NCBI GenBank assembly: GCA_964636575.1
Contig: CAZWSE010000084.1
Location: forward strand, 1-14,352
DNA: 14,352 bases
DNA from: CAZWSE01 sp964636575
GTDB lineage: Bacteria; Pseudomonadota; Alphaproteobacteria; Rhodobacterales; Rhodobacteraceae
Reading direction: 5' to 3'
Under the pieces are notes generated by a model, which made no database searches, was not told where the DNA came from, and worked only from the letters and a program-made list of their open reading frames with translations. Below, piece by piece: positions 1 through 6,913 of this stretch. The position numbers and the translations under genes are program-made. The stretch's first letter is position 1; each line of letters starts with the position of its first letter.

Positions 1-24
1 TTTGAAAAACCCTGAATCCAACGC

Positions 25-477
25 TCACCGGCCCGAATTGACCTTGTTTTCGCGGATCTCACGCTGGCGCATGGGCATTTTGTCGATGGAACGGCTGATT
101 TCGCGCACGTCCCAAGCAAAGGGTTTGCGCAGCTTGATGCCGCCGTCCTTGCCAACAAGCACCAACATAAACCCGCGCGGACGCAGCTTTTTGCGCAGTG
201 GCGACGGGTTGGCAGGGTCAGTATCGACCAGAACAACCACATCGCGGGCCTCAAGCTCGTCCATGCCACGGGTCAGATATTCGATCTGCTCGGCATATCT
301 GGGGTCGGCAGGGGTGTCGGCAAAGATGATTATGGGGCGCTTTATCCATAAAAATTCGCTCAAATCTGAGCTTTCGACCGGTCGGATCATCGGCGGAGCC
401 TCTGGCTCAGCGGTCGTTTGGGCATGGCTCGCACCTGCCAAAATGCTCGCAAAAACAAAGGGTAACGCGTATTTCAT
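25..477 (-). CDS. DUF4174 family secreted protein
   Basis: A protein of 150 residues. Residues 1-19 look like a Sec signal peptide (Lys2, hydrophobic core, AxA-like SHA-Q cleavage around residue 19), so it is probably periplasmic. The rest resembles DUF4174, a small domain with a thioredoxin-like alternation: strand PIIIFADTP (residues 48-56), helix, strand VVVLVD (80-85), then LRPRGFMLVLVGKDGGIKLR (98-117), typical of the family's end. There is no Cys pair, so no redox role is implied. The reading frame is open up to 558, but an ATG at 477 with AGGAGA four bases upstream (482-487) and a signal peptide directly after it is the convincing start. It is divergent from the sulfotransferase-like gene and shares a 99-base intergenic region with it. 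The molecular function of the family is unknown to me. Confidence 0.85.
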   Translation of the reverse strand: MKYALPFVFASILAGASHAQTTAEPEAPPMIRPVESSDLSEFLWIKRPIIIFADTPADPRYAEQIEYLTRGMDELEARDVVVLVDTDPANPSPLRKKLRPRGFMLVLVGKDGGIKLRKPFAWDVREISRSIDKMPMRQREIRENKVNSGR

Positions 478-481
478 AAAG

Positions 482-487
482 TCTCCT
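482..487 (-). promoter_or_regulatory. Ribosome binding site of the DUF4174 gene
   Basis: AGGAGA on the minus strand lies four bases before the ATG at 477. It decides for this start over an upstream in-frame start at 558, which would put 27 residues in front of the signal peptide. Confidence 0.75.
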
Positions 488-576
488 GTTACGGTCAATA
501 TAAGCGCCGGATTTCGAAATACGACCGCAAAGACAACAATGACTTCCATTAAGGCCATGACAAGGGGGAATCAGGC

Positions 577-1578
577 ATGACTGCACACTCCTTTGTGTAT
601 TGGCCGCTCGGGACGGCTCTTGCCAAACAGGTCCAAGCTGTCATGGACGTTATTCTGCATCTGGGTGCGCATCGCACCGCCACAACCACGTTTCAAAACT
701 ACCTGCGCAACAATGAGCTTGCGTTGCTCCAACGGGGTGTCGCCGTTTGGGAACCTCGCAACACCCGCAAAGGCCTGCTGCACGGCGTGTTGCCGGCCCG
801 CAGCCGCGAAAAGGCGTTCAAGCGCGCGCAGGGGCGCATTGCGCTCAGACTGAACGCTCTGGACCAGCGCGGTGTGAAAACCCTGATTGTCAGCGATGAA
901 AACGTGCTGGGCACGATGTTTGCGAACCTCAAAAGCAAAGCGCTCTACCTCGACGCAGGTCAACGGGTGGCACATTTTGCGCATGCGTTTGATGGATGCC
1001 TGACACGGGTGGTGTTGTCGGTGCGCGGACAGGACCGGTACTGGGGGTCTGCAATCGGATACCAAGTGGGGCGGGGGCGCTCGGTGCCAAATGCGGCCCA
1101 GCTTTCGGAAATTGTGGAATCGAACCGCGCATGGCGCGATGTGGTCACCGATGTGGCCTGCGCTGCGGGGGATGCGGACATGATGGTGACCTGCTTTGAC
1201 CGCTTCGCAGGACGACCCGAAGCGCATTTTGAAACGATGACCGGACGTGAAGGCCCCAAAGGGTCCGCGCGCGAACATCTGAACGCAACGCCGGACCGGA
1301 CAGCGCTTCGCGAAGTACTGGAAAGCGGGGGGCGCTCTGCGGCCTCGGTACCTAAGGGACAAACCCGCTGGAACCCGTTCTCAGACAGACAAACCGCAGC
1401 CCTGTCACAGGCATGGCACGACGATCACCAATGGCTGCGCTCCGGCGCGGACAGCATTGCAACCTACATAGAAGACACCACGCGGCACGAAGCAGGGCCA
1501 ACCCCGCCAGCCGCAGACCTGACAAGAGGAATTGATACCGATGACAGACAAGACAGCCGCATGGCGCAAACGCGCTGA
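577..1578 (+). CDS. Sulfotransferase-like protein of unknown substrate
   Basis: A protein of 333 residues from this ATG. The segment VILHLGAHRTATTTFQ (residues 25-40) matches the 5'-phosphosulfate loop of bacterial PAPS-dependent sulfotransferases, usually H-x-G-x-x-K-T-G-T-T-x-x-Q; here Lys is Arg and Gly is Ala. Further on, VVLSVRGQDRYWGS (145-158) has the R-x7-S spacing of the 3'-phosphate site (Arg150, Ser158), and LIVSDENVLG (103-112) fits the strand between them. I infer a degenerate sulfotransferase fold; activity is not shown. The start is uncertain: AAGGGGG (562-568) sits eight bases before 577, but homology-like sequence only begins at an in-frame ATG at 643, which has a weak ribosome site. 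The last 38 bases overlap the methylmalonyl-CoA mutase gene in another frame, so the two are probably co-transcribed. The C-terminal 25 residues look like unstructured read-through over the mutase start. Confidence 0.75.
   Translation: MTAHSFVYWPLGTALAKQVQAVMDVILHLGAHRTATTTFQNYLRNNELALLQRGVAVWEPRNTRKGLLHGVLPARSREKAFKRAQGRIALRLNALDQRGVKTLIVSDENVLGTMFANLKSKALYLDAGQRVAHFAHAFDGCLTRVVLSVRGQDRYWGSAIGYQVGRGRSVPNAAQLSEIVESNRAWRDVVTDVACAAGDADMMVTCFDRFAGRPEAHFETMTGREGPKGSAREHLNATPDRTALREVLESGGRSAASVPKGQTRWNPFSDRQTAALSQAWHDDHQWLRSGADSIATYIEDTTRHEAGPTPPAADLTRGIDTDDRQDSRMAQTR
1524..1530 (+). promoter_or_regulatory. Ribosome binding site of methylmalonyl-CoA mutase
   Basis: AAGAGGA lies ten bases before the ATG at 1541, inside the end of the preceding gene. 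A TTG at 1532 in the same frame is only one base from this site and cannot use it, so 1541 is chosen. Confidence 0.65.
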
Positions 1579-3670
1579 AAGCGAACTTCGCGGGCGTCCG
1601 CTGGATGACCTGACATGGAACACGCTCGAAGGTATTCCGGTCCAGCCGCTCTATACGGCGGATGATCTGGAAAAGGTCGACCACCTTGGGACAACGCCCG
1701 GCGATGCGCCCTTTACGCGCGGGGTGAAGGCCACGATGTACGCAGGCCGTCCCTGGACAATTCGGCAGTACGCAGGCTTTTCCACAGCCGAGGAATCCAA
1801 CACCTTTTACCGCAAAGCACTGGACGCGGGGCAGCAGGGGGTTTCGGTGGCCTTCGATCTGGCGACGCACCGCGGCTACGACAGCGATCATGAACGGGTC
1901 GAAGGCGATGTGGGCAAGGCCGGTGTGGCCATCGATTCCGTGGAAGACATGAAGATCCTCTTCGACGGCATCCCGCTGGATAAGGTTTCCGTGTCGATGA
2001 CCATGAACGGGGCGGTCATCCCGATCCTTGCCAGTTTCATCGTCGCGGGCGAAGAACAAGGGCACGACAAGGCGCTGCTGTCGGGCACCATTCAGAACGA
2101 CATTCTGAAGGAATTCATGGTGCGCAACACCTACATCTACCCGCCGGAACCCTCGATGCGGATCATCGCGGATATCATCGAATATACCTCAAACGAGATG
2201 CCCAAGTTTAATTCCATCTCGATCTCCGGCTACCACATGCAAGAGGCGGGGGCGAACCTCGTGCAAGAACTGGCCTATACGCTGGCCGACGGGCGCGAAT
2301 ACGTCCGCGCCGCCATCGCGCGGGGCATGGATGTCGATGCCTTTGCGGGCCGGCTTAGCTTCTTCTTTGCCATCGGCATGAACTTCTTTATGGAATCCGC
2401 CAAGCTGCGGGCGGCGCGATTGCTCTGGCATAAAATCATGTCTGAATTTGAACCGAAGAACCCGAAATCTTCGATGCTGCGGACCCACTGCCAGACCTCT
2501 GGCGTCAGCTTGCAAGAACAAGACCCTTACAACAACATCGTGCGCACCGCGTTTGAGGCCATGTCGGCAGTCCTTGGCGGCACACAGTCTCTTCACACGA
2601 ACTCTTTCGACGAAGCCATTGCTTTGCCTACAGAATTTTCGGCACGCATTGCGCGGAACACGCAGTTGATCTTGCAAGAAGAAACAGGGGTCACCAATGT
2701 GGTCGACCCGCTCGCAGGCAGCTACTACGTCGAAAAACTGACCCATGATCTGGCCGAGGAGGCATGGAAGCTGATCGAAGAGGTCGAGGAAATGGGCGGC
2801 ATGACCAAGGCCGTGGCCTCCGGTCTGCCCAAGTTGCGGATCGAAGAGACAGCCGCCACCCGTCAGGCCATGATTGACCGTGGCACCGAAGTCGTCGTGG
2901 GCGTGAACAAATACAAGCTCGAGCAAGAGGATGAATTGGACATTCGCGACATCGACAACGCCGAAGTGCGCGTGTCTCAGGTCAAGCGTTTGAAACAGAT
3001 CCGGTCCACCCGCGATCAGGCTGCCTGTGACGCGGCCCTGACAGAACTCAGCCGCCGCGCGAACGAAGGCGGCAACCTATTGGAAGGGGCGGTCGAGGCC
3101 GCCCGCGCCCGTGCAACCGTGGGGGAAATCAGCATGGCTATGGAAAAAGTATTCGGCCGCCACCGCGCCGAGGTGAAAACTCTGGCAGGCGTCTATGGCG
3201 CTGCTTACGAAGGCGACGAAGGCTTCGCCGCAATCCAGAAATCGATTGAGCAATTCGCAGACGACGAAGGCCGCCGCCCGCGTATGCTCGTGGTCAAAAT
3301 GGGCCAGGACGGGCACGACCGTGGCGCCAAGGTTATCGCCACTGCCTTCGCCGATATCGGGTTCGATGTGGACGTAGGCCCCCTGTTCCAAACCCCCGAT
3401 GAGGCCGCGCAAGACGCCGTCGACAACGATGTGCATGTGATCGGCATCTCATCTCAGGCTGCGGGCCACAAAACGCTCGCCCCGCAACTTGTGAAAGCGC
3501 TGGAAGACGCAGGCGCAGGCGACATTCTGGTGATCTGCGGCGGTGTTATCCCGCAGCAGGATTATCAGTTCCTCTATGACGCAGGGGTCAAGGCGATCTT
3601 CGGGCCGGGCACCAACATCCCCGAAGCCGCGCAAGATATCCTGAAGCTGATCCGCGAAGCCCGCACCTAG
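1541..3670 (+). CDS. mcm: Methylmalonyl-CoA mutase (large single-chain form)
   Basis: A protein of 709 residues that interconverts (R)-methylmalonyl-CoA and succinyl-CoA using adenosylcobalamin, the last step feeding propionyl-CoA into the TCA cycle. The N-terminal TIM-barrel domain covers about residues 20-560. TIRQYAGFSTAEESN (73-87) carries Tyr77, EFMVRNTYIY carries Arg195 and SISGYHMQEAGA carries His232. These match Tyr89, Arg207 and His244 of the Propionibacterium enzyme at a constant offset of 12. The C-terminal B12-binding domain (about 579-709) has the base-off/His-on motif Asp590-x-His592-x-x-Gly595 and the loop GGVIPQQDY (667-675). The chain appears full length with all key residues. 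It overlaps the gene before it by 38 bases and the VOC gene after it by one base. The G-protein chaperone MeaB, the epimerase and propionyl-CoA carboxylase are not in this window. Confidence 0.97.
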   Translation: MTDKTAAWRKRAESELRGRPLDDLTWNTLEGIPVQPLYTADDLEKVDHLGTTPGDAPFTRGVKATMYAGRPWTIRQYAGFSTAEESNTFYRKALDAGQQGVSVAFDLATHRGYDSDHERVEGDVGKAGVAIDSVEDMKILFDGIPLDKVSVSMTMNGAVIPILASFIVAGEEQGHDKALLSGTIQNDILKEFMVRNTYIYPPEPSMRIIADIIEYTSNEMPKFNSISISGYHMQEAGANLVQELAYTLADGREYVRAAIARGMDVDAFAGRLSFFFAIGMNFFMESAKLRAARLLWHKIMSEFEPKNPKSSMLRTHCQTSGVSLQEQDPYNNIVRTAFEAMSAVLGGTQSLHTNSFDEAIALPTEFSARIARNTQLILQEETGVTNVVDPLAGSYYVEKLTHDLAEEAWKLIEEVEEMGGMTKAVASGLPKLRIEETAATRQAMIDRGTEVVVGVNKYKLEQEDELDIRDIDNAEVRVSQVKRLKQIRSTRDQAACDAALTELSRRANEGGNLLEGAVEAARARATVGEISMAMEKVFGRHRAEVKTLAGVYGAAYEGDEGFAAIQKSIEQFADDEGRRPRMLVVKMGQDGHDRGAKVIATAFADIGFDVDVGPLFQTPDEAAQDAVDNDVHVIGISSQAAGHKTLAPQLVKALEDAGAGDILVICGGVIPQQDYQFLYDAGVKAIFGPGTNIPEAAQDILKLIREART

Positions 3671-4293
3671 TGTCTGGCATGATCCGTTTTGACCATGTGG
3701 CCGTGGCTGGCGAAACGCTGGCCGAGGCCGTGGATTATTGCGAAACGGCGCTTGGCGTGCCCTTGCAAAAGGGCGGCCAGCACGACGTCTTTGGCACGCA
3801 TAACTACCTGCTCGGCCTTAGCGACGGGCTTTACTTTGAGGCCATCGCCGCAGACCCCAATGCGCCGACGCCGACACGGCCCCGCTGGTTCGATCTCGAC
3901 CGGTTCAGCGGCACACCGCGCCTGACCAACTGGATCTGCGCCAGCGATGACATCCATGCTGCCTTGGCCGCCACAGATATGGACCTTGGCCAGCCCGTTA
4001 ATCTCACACGCGGTGACCTGAAATGGGCCATGGCCGTGCCCCAATCGGGCATCCTGCCTTTCGACAACTGCGCGCCCGCGCTGATCGAATGGCAAGCAGG
4101 GGCGCATCCGTCGACCAAGCTGACCGACCAAGGGGTAACGCTGAAACGGTTGACGGTCAGCCACCCACAGGCGTACGCGCTTGAAACAGCGCTGAAACCA
4201 CTGCTGCAAGACCCCCGCATCGCGTTCGAGGAAGGCGCCGCCGCACTCAGCGCGACCTTCCAAACGCCCCATGGCGAGCGGATATTGGAATGA
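3670..4293 (+). CDS. VOC (glyoxalase-like) family protein
   Basis: A protein of 207 residues from a GTG whose G is the last base of the mutase stop codon; an ATG at 3679 (removing three residues) is an equally good start, and neither has a clear ribosome site, so translational coupling to the mutase is likely. The start MIRFDHVAVAGETLAEAVDY (residues 4-23) is the first beta-alpha-beta unit of the vicinal-oxygen-chelate fold. His9 (FDHV), His44 (FGTHN) and Glu57 (YFEAI) are in positions typical of the Glyoxalase_3-like branch. This branch is mostly uncharacterised. Methylmalonyl-CoA epimerase belongs to the same superfamily, but it is usually about 130-150 residues with a different ligand pattern, so the mutase neighbour alone does not justify that name. 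The end overlaps the acetyltransferase start by four bases (ATGA). Confidence 0.85.
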   Translation: MSGMIRFDHVAVAGETLAEAVDYCETALGVPLQKGGQHDVFGTHNYLLGLSDGLYFEAIAADPNAPTPTRPRWFDLDRFSGTPRLTNWICASDDIHAALAATDMDLGQPVNLTRGDLKWAMAVPQSGILPFDNCAPALIEWQAGAHPSTKLTDQGVTLKRLTVSHPQAYALETALKPLLQDPRIAFEEGAAALSATFQTPHGERILE

Positions 4294-4769
4294 CCATCCG
4301 ACCGGCGCAGCCCACAGACGCAAACGCCATCTGCGCCATATGGAACGCGGTGATTGAGCACACCAACATCACCTTCACGACCATCCACAAAACGCAAGCC
4401 GAGGTCAAAACCTTGATCTCTGATCGTGGTGCCGCGTTCATTGTCGCCACCGACAACGATAGGCTGATCGGTTTTGCGACCTACGGGGCCTTCCGGTCGG
4501 GGCCGGGGTACAAAGATGTGGTCGAACACTCGGTCTATGTGGATGGCACCCGTCACGGCGGCGGTCTGGGTCAAAGCCTTATCACCGAACTCGAACAGGT
4601 GGCCCGCCAAGAACGCAAACGGATCATGATCGCAGCGATCACAGGTGACAACGAAAAAGCACGGGCGTTCCATGCCAAACAAGGCTTCACGCAGGTCGCC
4701 TACATGCCCGAAGTCGGTCAAAAATTCGGACGTCTTCACGATTTGTGTATCATGCAGAAAAACCTGTGA
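4290..4769 (+). CDS. GNAT family N-acetyltransferase
   Basis: A protein of 159 residues that should move an acetyl group from acetyl-CoA to an amine. MTIRPAQPTDANAICAIWNA (1-20) is the opening strand and helix of GNAT enzymes. The acetyl-CoA pyrophosphate loop appears as VYVDGTRHGGGLGQSLI, where R-H-G-G-G-L-G fits Q/R-x-x-G-x-G/A. The later ITGDNEKARAFHAKQGF is the typical N-x-x-A-x-x-F-x-x-x-G-F end, and the layout resembles phosphinothricin/methionine-sulfone-type acetyltransferases. The amine substrate cannot be read from the sequence. It starts within the end of the VOC gene (ATGA overlap), so it is the fourth gene of the coupled mutase run. The next gene is 42 bases away and seems to have its own promoter. 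Confidence 0.9.
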   Translation: MTIRPAQPTDANAICAIWNAVIEHTNITFTTIHKTQAEVKTLISDRGAAFIVATDNDRLIGFATYGAFRSGPGYKDVVEHSVYVDGTRHGGGLGQSLITELEQVARQERKRIMIAAITGDNEKARAFHAKQGFTQVAYMPEVGQKFGRLHDLCIMQKNL

Positions 4770-4776
4770 ACCCCCA

Positions 4777-4805
4777 CTGACACTTCTGGCGCAAGGGCGT
4801 AGGGT
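4777..4805 (+). promoter_or_regulatory. Candidate promoter of the TerB/J-domain gene, probably leaderless
   Basis: CTGACA (4777-4782, five of six bases to TTGACA), 17-base spacer, then TAGGGT (4800-4805, keeping the T-A...T positions of a -10 box). Six bases follow before the ATG at 4812, so transcription would start at or next to the A of the start codon. No Shine-Dalgarno sequence lies before 4812, which fits a leaderless message. Judged by eye only. Confidence 0.45.
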
Positions 4806-4811
4806 CCGGCC

Positions 4812-5492
4812 ATGTCACTTTGGTCCCGCATCACCGACGCCCTTGCAGCGCTCACCGCTGGCGAAGGCCTGTCTGCGGTCTTTGAAAAACTGCGCAGCCC
4901 GCCCGAACTGTCGGTGGCCTTCACCATTGCGGTCATCGCTTTGGGCGCGAAAATGGCCAAGGCCGACGGGCATGTGACCCGCGATGAGGTCATGGCCTTC
5001 CGCGAGGTCTTTCAAATCGCCCGCGCAGACGAAGAAGGGGCGGCCAAGGTCTTCAATCTCGCACGGCAGGACGTGGCGGGCTATGAAATCTACGCCGCAC
5101 GGATCGCCGCCATGTTCGAAGACCAGCCCTCGATCCTGACCGACCTCATGGAAGGTTTGTTCTACATCGCCATGGCCGACGGGTTCTACCACCCCAGCGA
5201 AAACGAATTTCTGGTGCATGTGGCAGAAATCTTCGGACTTTCGGACCGCCAGTTTTCAGCCCTCAAAGCGCGGTTCGTGATCGGGGCCTTGGGCGATCCC
5301 TATACCGTGTTGGGCGTCGACCCCGATATGCCGGTTGAGGACATCCGCACCGTTTGGCGGCAACTCGTGCGCGACACCCATCCTGATGCGATGATGGCCC
5401 GTGGCGTGCCGGAAGAGGCGATTAAACTGGCTGAAAAGCGGCTTATCGACATCAACCGCGCGTGGGAACAAATCCAAAGGGCGGGCGGTTGA
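4812..5492 (+). CDS. TerB-like protein with C-terminal J-domain (DjlA-like, soluble)
   Basis: A protein of 226 residues with two parts. Residues about 30-150 form a helical TerB-like domain, with the acidic repeats KADGHVTRDEV (50-60) and MADGFYHPSENEF (121-133) that in this family can bind metal. Residues about 162-224 form a J-domain: GDPYTVLGVDPDMPVEDIRT, then DTHPD with the His190-Pro191-Asp192 motif that stimulates DnaK ATPase, then a last helix ending INRAWEQIQ. The same domain order occurs in E. coli DjlA, but DjlA has an N-terminal membrane helix and this protein has none, so it is likely cytoplasmic. I infer a DnaK co-chaperone with an unknown client. Its stop codon overlaps the next ATG by one base (TGATG), so it is coupled to the phosphatase-fold gene. 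Confidence 0.88.
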   Translation: MSLWSRITDALAALTAGEGLSAVFEKLRSPPELSVAFTIAVIALGAKMAKADGHVTRDEVMAFREVFQIARADEEGAAKVFNLARQDVAGYEIYAARIAAMFEDQPSILTDLMEGLFYIAMADGFYHPSENEFLVHVAEIFGLSDRQFSALKARFVIGALGDPYTVLGVDPDMPVEDIRTVWRQLVRDTHPDAMMARGVPEEAIKLAEKRLIDINRAWEQIQRAGG

Positions 5493-6517
5493 TGCGCTTT
5501 GCAACCTACAACATCGAATGGTTCACGCATCTCTTTGACGCCACAGGCGCGGTTGAGGCAAATGGCGAATGGTCAGGTCGCCAAGACGTGCATAAAGACC
5601 AGCAATTCCATGCGCTTGGACTTGTTTTCAAAGCAATGGACGCCGATGCGATCCTCGTGGTCGAAGCCCCCGACAGCGGCAAAATCCGCCGCACTGTGAC
5701 CGCACTGGAAGGTTTTGCACAGGCCCATGGCTTGCGGGCCAACCGTGCGGTGATGGGGTTTTCAAACGATACACAGCAGGAAATTGCGCTGCTTTACGAT
5801 CCGAACACACTAACCGCAAAGCATGACCCACAGGGGCCAGAAACGGCGCAGCCAGACAGCCCCGATATCCCCCGCTTTGACACCGAATTTCACATTGATC
5901 TCGATGTAGACGACCAGCCGGATACGGTTGTGTTCTCGAAACCGCCGCTTGAACTGGCCATTGAAACGGCGTCAGGGTTTCAATTCAGACTGCTCGGCGC
6001 GCATCTCAAATCCAAAGCGCCCTATGGCACCAAAAGCCCGGAAGAGGCCATGCGCCAATCCATCGCCAACCGTCGCAAACAGTTGGCACAAGCGATCTGG
6101 CTGCGGGGGCGGGTGGAAAACCTGCTTGCGGCCGGTCAACCCGTCATGGTGCTCGGCGATCTGAACGACGGGCCGGGATTGGATGAATACGAGCATCTCT
6201 TTGGCAAATCCTCGGTCGAAATCGTGATGGGGATGGGAGAAGACCACCGCCTGCATGACCCCCACGCACGGCTTGCCCTGCAACGCCGGATCGGGGTGGT
6301 GCCGACCACATCACGTTTCTTTATTCGTCATGAAAACAGATACTTGCAGGCTTTGCTGGACTACATCATGGTCTCGGATGATTTGCAGGCCCGCAAGCCC
6401 AAGTGGCGCATATGGCACCCGTTGGACGACCCTGATTGCTGGGCCACACCAGAACTGCGCGACGCGCTTGTGACCGCCTCCGATCACTTCCCTGTCACGC
6501 TCGATATTGACCTGTAA
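5492..6517 (+). CDS. Endonuclease/exonuclease/phosphatase family protein
   Basis: A protein of 341 residues from the ATG in TGATG. An upstream in-frame start at 5462 lies inside the previous gene and is less likely. The fold's metal-dependent phosphodiesterase motifs are all present in order: ATYNIEWF (4-11, Asn7), ILVVEAPD (54-61, metal ligand Glu58), GAHLKSK (169-175), LGDLNDGPG (221-229, Asp223 and Asn225), LLDYIMVS (288-295, Asp290) and ASDHFPV (329-335, catalytic Asp331-His332). The chain is thus probably an active Mg-dependent enzyme. Members cut DNA, RNA, phospholipids or sugar phosphates, and I cannot tell the substrate. There is no signal peptide, so it likely works in the cytoplasm with its J-domain neighbour as an operon partner. 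Confidence 0.9.
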   Translation: MRFATYNIEWFTHLFDATGAVEANGEWSGRQDVHKDQQFHALGLVFKAMDADAILVVEAPDSGKIRRTVTALEGFAQAHGLRANRAVMGFSNDTQQEIALLYDPNTLTAKHDPQGPETAQPDSPDIPRFDTEFHIDLDVDDQPDTVVFSKPPLELAIETASGFQFRLLGAHLKSKAPYGTKSPEEAMRQSIANRRKQLAQAIWLRGRVENLLAAGQPVMVLGDLNDGPGLDEYEHLFGKSSVEIVMGMGEDHRLHDPHARLALQRRIGVVPTTSRFFIRHENRYLQALLDYIMVSDDLQARKPKWRIWHPLDDPDCWATPELRDALVTASDHFPVTLDIDL

Positions 6518-6521
6518 GCCC

Positions 6522-6550
6522 TTAAAACCGATGGGTAGGGGTGCTATATC
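6522..6550 (+). promoter_or_regulatory. Candidate promoter of the small secreted protein, probably leaderless
   Basis: TTAAAA (6522-6527, four of six to consensus), 17-base spacer, TATATC (6545-6550, four of six). Six bases then lead to the ATG at 6557, the same geometry as the candidate at 4777-4805. The bases between -10 and ATG (AACCTC) hold no Shine-Dalgarno sequence. By-eye call. Confidence 0.4.
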
Positions 6551-6556
6551 AACCTC

Positions 6557-6913
6557 ATGAAACACGTTATCGCCCTGAGCCTGTGCCTGACCGCAGCCCC
6601 CGCTTTCGCTCAAGACAGTGATGCGCCATCCCTGATCGAACGGGGTGCGCAGATGTTTCTGGAAGGGCTGATGAAAGAAATGGAACCCGCGCTGGGAGAG
6701 CTTGAAAAAGTCGGCCCAAGCCTGCGGTCCTTCGCGCAGGAAATGGGGCCAGCCCTGACGGAACTCCTTGAAAACGTTGAGGATTGGACGGCCTACCAAC
6801 CGCCCGAAGTGCTCCCCAATGGTGATATCATCATCCGCCGCAAAACGCCCGACGCGCCCGCGCCAAAAGGGTTTGAACCGATCCCAGACGACAGTGGCCA
6901 GATCGAGCTTTAG
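6557..6913 (+). CDS. Small secreted protein of unknown function
   Basis: A protein of 118 residues. Residues 1-19 form a clear Sec signal peptide (Lys2-His3, hydrophobic core, cleavage after AFA-Q), so the mature protein of about 99 residues is periplasmic or exported. Its middle is helical and acidic with a loose repeat of 10-11 residues beginning at Pro44, Pro54 and Pro65 (PALGELEKVG, PSLRSFAQEMG, PALTELLENVE), suggesting stacked amphipathic helices. The C-terminal part has a basic patch (IIIRRK, 91-96) and a Pro-rich tail. There is no Cys, no Walker motif and no catalytic signature. I recall similar small roseobacter proteins carrying the label 'AAA+ family ATPase', which nothing here supports. 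Its TAG stop overlaps the convergent ppx stop. Confidence 0.75.
   Translation: MKHVIALSLCLTAAPAFAQDSDAPSLIERGAQMFLEGLMKEMEPALGELEKVGPSLRSFAQEMGPALTELLENVEDWTAYQPPEVLPNGDIIIRRKTPDAPAPKGFEPIPDDSGQIEL

Noticed and set aside
342..350. DnaA-box-like TTATCCATA
   Set aside because: It is a single near-match inside the DUF4174 coding sequence, without neighbouring boxes or an AT-rich element, so it is not evidence of an origin.
571..1362. Open frame of 263 codons on the minus strand
   Set aside because: It is antisense to the sulfotransferase-like gene, whose plus-strand product has ordered PAPS-site motifs. The minus-strand product is Arg/His/Cys-rich with no recognisable fold.
2189..2926. Open frame of 245 codons on the minus strand
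   Set aside because: It lies wholly inside the methylmalonyl-CoA mutase gene, which is intact. The frame is a product of high-GC codon bias.
6557..6913. Label of AAA+ ATPase for the small secreted protein
   Set aside because: The 118-residue product has a signal peptide and no Walker A or B motif, so an ATPase role is not supported.
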